Shown: positions 9,509 through 15,096 of the stretch, one piece after another
How the letters are laid out: each line of letters begins with the position of its first letter
How positions within the stretch are numbered: the stretch's first letter is position 1
DNA from: JACDAF01 sp036276035
Lineage (GTDB): Bacteria; Chloroflexota; Limnocylindria; P2-11E
NCBI GenBank assembly: GCA_036276035.1
Contig: DASUCM010000011.1
Span: forward strand, 1 to 28,662
DNA: 28,662 bases
Direction of reading: 5' to 3'
Notes under the pieces: model-generated
Databases searched by the model: none
Told to the model about the DNA's origin: nothing
What the model saw: the letters and a program-made list of their open reading frames with translations, nothing else
Translations under genes and position numbers: made by a program

Positions 9509-11332
9509 GTGGCGGTCCTCACTGAACGGAAGGCGACCCACCGCGGACTTGTCCGTGGACTGAGCGCGCGCGCGAGCGTTCCCTTGCTCGTCGCGGTGCT
9601 CGCGCTCGTCGCCGTCGCGCTCGTCGCCCAGGTCGGCTTCGAGTCCCGGGCGCTCCCCGGGCTTCGCGTCGCCGGCGTCGCGGTCGGGGCGCTCGAGGCT
9701 GACGCCATCCGCGCCGCGCTCCGGACGGAGGCTGCGGGTCCCTGGGCGTCGGCGACCACCCGTCTGGTGACCCCGGAGCGCACCTGGTCCCGCACGAACG
9801 CCGAGCTCGGCATTGCCCCGGATCTGGAGGCTGCTACCGCGGCTGCGCTCTCCTACGGCAAGCAGGGCAGTCTGCTCGACCGCGCCGGCGCGTGGCTCTC
9901 CGCGCTGACCGGCAACGCGCAGGTGCCCTTCGTCATGCGAGCGGAGGGTCTGACGGCGGAGCAGCTCGTGGCGCAGGTCGCGGCCGAGATCGACCGCCCT
10001 GCCATCGACGGCGAGATCACCCTCGGCCTGACGGGCGCGAGCGTCCGGGAGCCCGCGGCGGGCCGCGAGCTCGACCGAGCGCACGCCATGGCGGCGCTGC
10101 TCGGCGCTCGTGCCCTCGGAGACCGCGACGTCGAGCTGCGGATCCGGACGCGCCACCCGGCGGTGGACGAGGCCGGCTTTGCCGAGGCAGCCGCGCTCGT
10201 GCGCGCGACCACCACGCCGCTGGACGTGACCGTCGAGGAGCGCACGATCCACGAGGACGCCGTCGCGCTGTCCACCTTCCTCGTCGTCGAGCGCACGGTC
10301 GCGACGCCCGGCTCGCTCCCGGCGATCCCCGCCGACAGCGTCGCGCCTGCGGTCCGGTACCGCTACACGGCCTCGATCGCGCAGGAGCGCGTGCGCGCGT
10401 GGGCGGACGCGGTCGGCGCCGCGCTCGACCGGCCCGCGAAGAACGCCACCTACACCGTCGCGGCGGACGGATCGCTGAAGGTCATTCCATCGCTGACCGG
10501 CATCAAGGTGGACCGCGACGCGCTCGTTGCGCAGGCCCTCCGCGAGCTCGCGGCCCCCGCCGGCTCGCGCCGGACCGTGACGCCGGCGGTCGCCACCGAC
10601 GTCCCGGTGTTCACCACCGAGCAGGCGCAGCAGTACGCGGCGCAGATGAGCCGCGTGAGCGTCTTCGAGACATTCTTCCCGCCGAACCTCGCCCGCTGGA
10701 AGAACATCTCGACCGGCGCGGCGCAGTTCAACAACGTCGTCATCGCGCCCGGCCAGACGTTCTCGTTCTGGGAGCTCCTTGGCCCGGTCACCGTCGAGCG
10801 CGGGTACGCCTACGCCGGCGCGATCATCGACGGGCGCTCCGACCCGAACGTCATCGGCGGCGGGCTGTGCCAGGTCTCGACGACGATCTTCATGGCGATC
10901 GCGCAGGCCGGGTACGAGATCCTCGAGCGCGGTAACCACGACTACTACATCGACCGTTACCCGCTCGGGCTCGACGCCGCGGTCTTCGACCCCGGCCTCG
11001 ACCTCAAGTGGAGGAACGACACGAAGTACCCGGTGCTCCTGCGCTCGAGCACGTCGAACATCGCGGTGGAGTTCGAGATCTTCACCGTGCCGACGGGGCG
11101 CGTCGTCACGTTCGGGCCGGCGATCGAGACGAACTTCCGTGACGTGCGTCCTGATCAGCCGGCGGACTCGGCCTTCCCGCCGGGGAGCAAGGTGCTCGGC
11201 CGGGACGTGACGAGGACGCGCACGGTGACCGAGAACGGCGTCCTCGTGCGCCAGGACGTCTTCCGGAGCCACTACAACCCGGTCTGGGGTGGCCCCGCCG
11301 TCCCCCCGCCGCCGCCGCCCTCCGCCCCATAG
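9509..11332 (+). CDS. VanW/YoaR-like membrane-anchored peptidoglycan-associated protein
   Basis: A 607-residue protein with an N-terminal signal anchor (about residues 24-43, VPLLVAVLALVAVALVAQVG), a large extracellular region resembling the putative peptidoglycan-binding repeats of YoaR-type proteins (about 50-380), and a VanW domain (about 390-560). The VanW region shows ISTGAAQFNNVVIAPGQTFS, ERGYAYAGAIIDGR, GGGLCQVSTTIFMAI near residue 449, and HDYYIDRYPLGLDAAVF. A short G5-like segment (TRTRTVTENGVLV) and a Pro-rich tail close the protein. VanW proteins occur near vancomycin-resistance genes in some bacteria, but no such genes are here and the molecular function of the domain is unknown. 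The GTG start is supported by GGGAGAGG immediately upstream. Confidence 0.9.
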   Translation: MAVLTERKATHRGLVRGLSARASVPLLVAVLALVAVALVAQVGFESRALPGLRVAGVAVGALEADAIRAALRTEAAGPWASATTRLVTPERTWSRTNAELGIAPDLEAATAAALSYGKQGSLLDRAGAWLSALTGNAQVPFVMRAEGLTAEQLVAQVAAEIDRPAIDGEITLGLTGASVREPAAGRELDRAHAMAALLGARALGDRDVELRIRTRHPAVDEAGFAEAAALVRATTTPLDVTVEERTIHEDAVALSTFLVVERTVATPGSLPAIPADSVAPAVRYRYTASIAQERVRAWADAVGAALDRPAKNATYTVAADGSLKVIPSLTGIKVDRDALVAQALRELAAPAGSRRTVTPAVATDVPVFTTEQAQQYAAQMSRVSVFETFFPPNLARWKNISTGAAQFNNVVIAPGQTFSFWELLGPVTVERGYAYAGAIIDGRSDPNVIGGGLCQVSTTIFMAIAQAGYEILERGNHDYYIDRYPLGLDAAVFDPGLDLKWRNDTKYPVLLRSSTSNIAVEFEIFTVPTGRVVTFGPAIETNFRDVRPDQPADSAFPPGSKVLGRDVTRTRTVTENGVLVRQDVFRSHYNPVWGGPAVPPPPPPSAP

Positions 11333-11353
11333 GAGGCCGGTAGGGGCCTCCTT
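11331..11353 (+). terminator. Hairpin terminator after the VanW gene
   Basis: AGGAGGCC (11331-11338) pairs perfectly with GGCCTCCT (11345-11352) across a 6-nt loop and overlaps the TAG stop codon of the VanW gene. Only two T residues follow, so it is a weak intrinsic terminator at best. Confidence 0.5.
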
Positions 11354-11440
11354 CCGTGGCGCCGCGACCGGCCCCTGCTGCGCTACCCGCCCCGTAGTGG
11401 CCCAGAGGTACCAGCCGGGCCCAGGCCCACAACAGCCCGC

Positions 11441-11456
11441 TGTGACTGTCGTTACA
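11441..11456 (+). promoter_or_regulatory. CRP-like operator in front of the DUF5667 gene
   Basis: TGTGA-CTGTCG-TTACA matches the CRP core palindrome TGTGA-N6-TCACA at 9 of 10 half-site bases, and stands out in this GC-rich sequence. It ends 7 nt before the ATG at 11464 and overlaps the AGAGG ribosome site (11456-11460), so bound protein there would more likely repress than activate. The Crp-type regulator at 3451 carries the residues that read TGTGA. A single site found by eye could be coincidence. Confidence 0.35.
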
Positions 11457-11463
11457 GAGGCAC

Positions 11464-12798
11464 ATGACCTCCTCCTACGGCCACGACTTCACCGAGAACC
11501 TCGAGGCCGTCGCCCGCGGCGTCCGCCGCCTCGAGGAGGTCCGGGATCCCGAGCTGCGTGACGCCATCCGCGCGGCGCTCGGCATGCCTCCGGAGCAGCC
11601 CGTCCTCGACGGTGCCCGCCGCGCGCGCATGCGCCGGAGCATCCTCCTCGCGGAGCCTGCCGGGCCCCGCCTCTCCGACCGCCTCGTGGCCTTCGTCACC
11701 ATCCTCGCGTACCCGGCTCCGTACGCGGTGCGCGCCCTCGCGATCTGCACCCTCTTCGCCGGTGCGGTCGCCGGGACCGCCGTCGCGAGCGCCGGCTCGA
11801 TGCCGGACGACGCCCTGTACCCCGTGAAGCTGGCGGCCGAGCAGCTCCGCCTCGCGGCGGCCGTCGCCCCCGCAGACCGCGCCGCCGTGGAGCTCTCGCT
11901 CGCGGAGTACCGCCTCGCGGAGGCGCAGCAGTTCGCGGAGGACGGGCACGAGTCCGGCGCCCTCGTCGCGACCAGCGCGTACGCCGCGCATCTCGCGAGC
12001 GCGGCGGCCGAGCTCGCCGAGGTCGATGAGCTCGCGCCGCGCGCGATCGCGCTCGTCATGCAGCTGGAGGCACGCCTGAACGATCAGCGCGCGCGTGCCG
12101 CCGAGACCGCGCAGCGCCTGCTGAGCGATCCGCGTACCGCGCTCGCGGGAGTCGTGCTCAGCGCGATCGCGAGCGCGCCGGAGGGCAACGGCCCGACGGC
12201 CGCCGCCCGCATCGCCGACAGCGCGTCAGCGGTGACCTCTCGGCTCGCGGCGGTCGCCGACGACCGCGCGAGCGGTGGCCAGCCGCTCGCCGAGGCGCTC
12301 ACCGAGATCCTCGGCCGCAGGCCGGTGTCGGGGCCGATGGACGAGGAGCCCGTCGACGAGACGGACGAAGCGATCGCGGAGGGGGACGAGGCGCCGCTGC
12401 TCCTCGTGCCGCCGACCGTCGCGACGTCTGCGCCGGTCACCGCGCGCACCTCCGCGCCGCCGGCCGCGCTGCGCACTCCGGTCGGGACGGCCACTCCGCG
12501 AGGCACCGCGACGCCGCGCGTGGGCCTTGCGCGCCGCGCAGACCCGAACGCCTCGCCGCGGGCCACGGCGCGCGCCACGGCGCGAGCTGCCGCGACCGCG
12601 CGCACGACCGTGAGGACGACGCCAAGGCCGATCGCGACCCCGCGCGCGACGGTGGATCCGTCGGCGCGCATCGCCGCGCAGAAGGCGAAGGAGTCCGCCG
12701 CGAAGGCGAAGGCCGCCCTCGAACGGGCGAAGGAGGCCGCGAAGCGCACCCCGTCGCCGAAGCCGTCGCCGAAGCCGACGAGGACGCCGGCCCGCTAG
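11464..12798 (+). CDS. DUF5667-domain membrane protein with low-complexity tail
   Basis: A 444-residue protein. Residues 1-75 are a soluble N-terminus (ENLEAVARGVRRLEEVRD); a hydrophobic segment spans about 86-108 (VRALAICTLFAGAVAGTAVA). Directly after it comes SMPDDALYPVKLAAEQLRLA, the signature start of DUF5667, a domain of actinobacterial and Chloroflexota proteins that in many genomes sit next to ECF sigma factors. The rest of the domain is alpha-helical (to about 230). The C-terminal ~150 residues are Ala/Thr/Pro/Arg-rich and end in a Lys/Pro repeat (SPKPSPKPTRTP), probably disordered outside the membrane. No sigma-factor gene adjoins it. Its TAG overlaps the convergent cinA-like gene's stop by 4 nt. 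Function unknown. Confidence 0.8.
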   Translation: MTSSYGHDFTENLEAVARGVRRLEEVRDPELRDAIRAALGMPPEQPVLDGARRARMRRSILLAEPAGPRLSDRLVAFVTILAYPAPYAVRALAICTLFAGAVAGTAVASAGSMPDDALYPVKLAAEQLRLAAAVAPADRAAVELSLAEYRLAEAQQFAEDGHESGALVATSAYAAHLASAAAELAEVDELAPRAIALVMQLEARLNDQRARAAETAQRLLSDPRTALAGVVLSAIASAPEGNGPTAAARIADSASAVTSRLAAVADDRASGGQPLAEALTEILGRRPVSGPMDEEPVDETDEAIAEGDEAPLLLVPPTVATSAPVTARTSAPPAALRTPVGTATPRGTATPRVGLARRADPNASPRATARATARAAATARTTVRTTPRPIATPRATVDPSARIAAQKAKESAAKAKAALERAKEAAKRTPSPKPSPKPTRTPAR

Positions 12799-13901
12799 CG
12801 CAAGGCCCTTCGCACGAGGTCGAGCGCCGCCAACACGCTGCGACGCCGACCTTCGCTCTCGGAGCGGAAGCGCACTGTCGCGGTCCGCTCGCGCTCCGGG
12901 GTCCGCACGACGATCGTCGTCTCCCCGGACCCGGCCGGAACGAGCACGCTCACCTCGGTGGCGAGACCCTCGATCGCCGCCGCGAGCTCCGGCGCACCGG
13001 CGTCGGGGCGGACGATGCCTCCCGCGTACGCGCTGACGCCCGCGCCGGCGAGGGACTGCGCGAGCTCGCCGCCGGAGAGCCCCTCCGCGGTGGCGAGCCT
13101 CCAGCCGCGGGCGCGCAGCGCCGCGTCGACGACGCCGCCGAGCGTCTGACCATCGGTACCCCAGACGTGGTCCCCGACGCGCTCGCGGACGCGCGCTTCC
13201 ATCTCCGCGAGCCGCCGCAGGACCGTCGCCTCGTCGGCGTCCTTGTCGGTGAGGCGCACGTGCACGCCGTCGTTCTTCGCGTACGTTGCGACCGTCGGCG
13301 CGCGCGACCGCACGAGCTCGTCGAGGGCCTCTTCGACCGCGGACTCACCGAGGCCGAGGAGCTTCAGCGTCCGCGAACGCAGGACGGCACCGGCGAAGAG
13401 GGTCGGCTCGACGTGGTCCTCCCACATCGGCGTCATCTCGCGGGGCACGCCGGGCATGGCGATGATCCGCCTGCCATCGCGCCGCACGTCCCAGCCGGGC
13501 GCCGTGCCGTTCGGGTTGGGGAGCGCGCGGGCCGACGGGATGAGCCAGGCCTGCTTCAGGTTGCGCTCCGGCATGGGCGCTCCGCGTCCCGAGAACCACT
13601 CGGCGAGCTCGCTCGCCAGGCGGGCGTCGACGGCGGGCGACTCGCCGAGGGCAGCCGCGATCGCCTCGCGCGTGAGGTCGTCCTCGGTCGGTCCGAGGCC
13701 CCCGGTCATGACCAGCAGCTCGCTGCGCGCGAGCCCGCGGCGGACGGCCTCGGCCGCCCGTTCCAGGTTGTCCCCGACGGTCGTCATGTGCAGGCAGTCG
13801 ACCCCTGCCCCGGCAAGGCGGCCCGCAAGGTACGCCGAGTTCGTGTCGATGATCTGGCCGAGCAGCAGCTCTGTCCCGACGGACAGGATCTCGGCCCTCA
13901 C
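12795..13901 (-). CDS. cinA: CinA-like protein with degenerate deamidase domain
   Basis: A 368-residue protein, shorter than the ~410-430 usual for CinA. The N-terminal molybdopterin-binding-like (COG1058) domain is intact: MRAEILSVGTELLLGQIIDTNS, MTGGLGPTEDDLTREAI and IAMPGVPREM are all present; in CinA this domain has ADP-ribose pyrophosphatase activity. The C-terminal nicotinamide-nucleotide amidohydrolase domain is eroded: the usual T-A-E-S-C-T-G-G reads TAEGLSGG, removing the expected Ser at that position, and the SGIAGPxGG loop is replaced by unrelated sequence (IEGLATEVSVLVPAGSG). It therefore may lack NMN deamidase activity. GTG start with GGGAGG five bases upstream. Confidence 0.85.
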   Translation of the reverse strand: MRAEILSVGTELLLGQIIDTNSAYLAGRLAGAGVDCLHMTTVGDNLERAAEAVRRGLARSELLVMTGGLGPTEDDLTREAIAAALGESPAVDARLASELAEWFSGRGAPMPERNLKQAWLIPSARALPNPNGTAPGWDVRRDGRRIIAMPGVPREMTPMWEDHVEPTLFAGAVLRSRTLKLLGLGESAVEEALDELVRSRAPTVATYAKNDGVHVRLTDKDADEATVLRRLAEMEARVRERVGDHVWGTDGQTLGGVVDAALRARGWRLATAEGLSGGELAQSLAGAGVSAYAGGIVRPDAGAPELAAAIEGLATEVSVLVPAGSGETTIVVRTPERERTATVRFRSESEGRRRSVLAALDLVRRALR

Positions 13902-13911
13902 GGCGCCTCCC

Positions 13912-14013
13912 GAAGGGTTGGCACGCCGAATGCATTACCCCGCCGGCAGAACGACAGAATTCCCAACCCTTCCCTTCCTCACCACGAGACCCCGCCCATG
14001 TGGCGGGGTTTTG
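13912..14013 (+). ncRNA. Candidate small RNA ending at an orphan terminator
   Basis: On the plus strand this gap can fold as a long-range stem (GAAGGGTTGG 13912-13921 with CCAACCCTTC 13963-13972) enclosing 41 nt, followed by a strong intrinsic terminator. No plus-strand gene lies upstream for over 1 kb, because the cinA-like gene is on the other strand, so the terminator needs another explanation. No known RNA family was recognised and no clear plus-strand promoter was found; antisense or read-through transcription is an alternative. Confidence 0.25.
13932..13959 (-). promoter_or_regulatory. Putative promoter of the cinA-like gene
   Basis: On the minus strand TTCTGT (13954-13959) and TAATGC (13932-13937) are separated by 16 bp and would start RNA about 24 nt upstream of the GTG. 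The pair is flanked by a 10-bp inverted repeat, GAAGGGTTGG at 13912-13921 and CCAACCCTTC at 13963-13972. Confidence 0.35.
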
Positions 14014-14017
14014 TGGT
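13981..14017 (+). terminator. Strong intrinsic terminator in a divergent gap
   Basis: ACCCCGCC (13989-13996) pairs with GGCGGGGT (14002-14009) over a CATGT loop and runs into TTTT at 14009-14012. An outer ACCAC/GTGGT pair (13981-13985 with 14013-14017) extends the structure. The T-run is on the plus strand only, so it acts on rightward transcripts. Confidence 0.8.
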
Positions 14018-14071
14018 CTTACGGGGCGGTACGATATCCGCCGCGCTCGCGAGATTCGCGGGGAGGTGCGC

Positions 14072-14248
14072 GTGGCCAACGGGTATTGCGTCAAGTGCAA
14101 GACGTCGCGCGAGATCAAGGACGCGAAGCAGATCACGATGAAGAACGGCCGCCCCGCCACGCAGGGCACCTGCCCTGTCTGCGGCACGAAGATCTTCAAG
14201 ATCGGCGGGAGCGCCGCCCCGACGACGCCTGCGCCGCCCGCTTCCTAG
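14072..14248 (+). CDS. DUF5679 zinc-ribbon protein
   Basis: A 58-residue protein with two CxxC pairs (Cys6/Cys9 and Cys34/Cys37) that should bind one zinc ion. The core, CVKCKTSREIKDAKQITMKN, and CPVCGTKIFKIG are typical of DUF5679, a short family found in Chloroflexota and Actinobacteria; a similar ribbon occurs at the C-terminus of some type I topoisomerases. An Ala/Pro/Thr tail follows. GGGAGG (14061-14066) precedes the GTG at 14072 by 5 nt, which fixes the start over an in-frame GTG at 14000 that lies in the terminator loop. TACGAT at 14030-14035 is a possible -10. Function unknown; nucleic-acid binding is a guess. Confidence 0.88.
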   Translation: MANGYCVKCKTSREIKDAKQITMKNGRPATQGTCPVCGTKIFKIGGSAAPTTPAPPAS

Positions 14249-14287
14249 CGAGCGGCCGCCCGGTCGCGTTCCCTGGCCTGGTACCTG

Positions 14288-14322
14288 CTGCCTCCCGGTC
14301 TTGGAAGTAGACCGGGAGGTAG
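14288..14322 (+). promoter_or_regulatory. Hairpin sequestering the Shine-Dalgarno of the CBS gene
   Basis: CCTCCCGGTCT (14291-14301) pairs perfectly with AGACCGGGAGG (14309-14319) across a 7-nt loop, and three more pairs (one G-U) extend it to 14 bp. The 3' arm contains GGGAGG, the only ribosome-binding site for the ATG at 14330. It may act as a translational switch, or as a T-poor terminator for the DUF5679 gene. Confidence 0.55.
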
Positions 14323-14329
14323 TTCGTTC

Positions 14330-14770
14330 ATGAAGGTCAGCGAGATCATGACGCGCGAGCCATCCACGCTCGCGCCAGCGTCCACGATCGGCGAGGCCGC
14401 CACGATCATGCGCCAGGACGACTGCGGGTCCGTCCCGATCGTCGAGTCCGGCCGCCTGGTCGGGATCATCACCGACCGCGACATCGTCATCCGGGTGCTC
14501 GCCGGCGGGAAGGACCCCAAGACGACCCGCGTCTCCGAGGCGATGACCGCGGATCCGGTCACGGTGAGCCCGGACACGAGCGTCGACGAGGCACAGAAGG
14601 TCATGGCCGAGCGCCAGGTGCGTCGCCTCCCGGTCGTCGAGGACGGCCGCCTGGTCGGTCTCGTGGTGATCGGGCAGGTCGCGCGGCGCGACAGCGCGAA
14701 GGATGTCGGGCAGACGCTGAAAGAGGTCAGCGAGAAGACGACGGGCCGCTCGTCGCACGCGCGCGGCTAG
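14330..14770 (+). CDS. CBS-domain pair protein
   Basis: A 146-residue protein made of two CBS motifs (about residues 7-60 and 70-124): MKVSEIMTREPSTLAPASTI ... SVPIVESGRLVGIITDRDI and VSEAMTADPVTVSPDTSVDE ... RLPVVEDGRLVGLVVIGQVA. A pair of CBS motifs forms a Bateman module that usually binds adenine nucleotides (AMP, ATP, SAM or c-di-AMP). There is no enzymatic or DNA-binding domain, so it probably acts by regulating another protein. Small stand-alone CBS proteins of this type are common in soil Actinobacteria and Chloroflexota. The only Shine-Dalgarno, GGGAGG at 14314-14319, is folded into the hairpin just upstream. Confidence 0.93.
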   Translation: MKVSEIMTREPSTLAPASTIGEAATIMRQDDCGSVPIVESGRLVGIITDRDIVIRVLAGGKDPKTTRVSEAMTADPVTVSPDTSVDEAQKVMAERQVRRLPVVEDGRLVGLVVIGQVARRDSAKDVGQTLKEVSEKTTGRSSHARG

Positions 14771-14794
14771 CGCAAGTTCGGGGATAACTCGACG

Positions 14795-14834
14795 TTCACG
14801 CGGCCCACGCGCCATCTAAAATGGCGCGTGGGCC
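14795..14834 (+). promoter_or_regulatory. tRNA promoter inside a perfect palindrome
   Basis: TTCACG (14795-14800), a 16-bp spacer and TAAAAT (14817-14822) form the promoter, placing the transcript start within a base or two of the mature tRNA end. A 14-bp perfect inverted repeat, GGCCCACGCGCCAT (14802-14815) and ATGGCGCGTGGGCC (14821-14834), surrounds the -10 box with CTAAA at its centre; its right arm includes the first five tRNA bases. Confidence 0.7.
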
Positions 14835-14901
14835 AGTAGCTCAGTGGTAGAGCAGGGGACTCTTAATCCCTTGGTCGTGGGTTCGAATCCCTCCTGGCTC
14901 A
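14830..14901 (+). tRNA. tRNA-Lys (anticodon CTT)
   Basis: A 72-nt cloverleaf: acceptor GGGCCAG with CTGGCTC (one G-T pair), D-stem GCTC/GAGC, anticodon stem GGGGA/TCCCT, anticodon loop CTCTTAA with CTT at 14862-14864, and T-loop TTCGAAT. The T-stem GTGGG/CCCTC has one T-T mismatch (14878/14892). The discriminator is A14901 and CCA is not encoded. Reads Lys codon AAG, the preferred Lys codon in this GC-rich sequence. Confidence 0.95.
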
Positions 14902-15096
14902 CTCGTGTCGTGCGTCGGGTCATCGCGGATCGCCTGCACAGGTCATCGCGAACGACGCGACGACGCATGACAGCGGCGACATCAGGCGGACTGACCCATC
15001 CGATCGGGGGTCGAGCACAGTTGACCCTCACCCGCACGGGCGAGGTACTTTCTCGCCGCTCGCAGGTCCGCAGATCGCGAGGGTAGCCTTCCGGCC
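14902..15096 (+). other. tRNA trailer and leader of the diguanylate cyclase gene
   Basis: No gene seen. The trailer contains a direct repeat GGTCATCGCG (14918-14927 and 14941-14950) and an 11-bp long-range pairing (14907-14917 with 14961-14971, one G-U). TAGCCT at 15084-15089 is a plausible -10, 7 nt before the ATG at 15097, with no Shine-Dalgarno, suggesting a leaderless mRNA. Confidence 0.4.

Noticed and set aside
9452..11272. 606-codon open frame on the minus strand
   Set aside because: Shadow of the VanW gene, with no recognisable motif and the same repetitive Arg/Asp/Glu composition.
9509..11332. VanW gene as evidence of vancomycin resistance
   Set aside because: No vanA/B/H/X/Y/R/S genes are nearby; VanW domains occur widely in non-resistant bacteria.
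14830..14901. tRNA-Lys as a pseudogene because of the T-T mismatch in the T-stem
   Set aside because: All other stems, the anticodon loop and the T-loop are intact and a good promoter abuts it, so a single mismatch is not enough.
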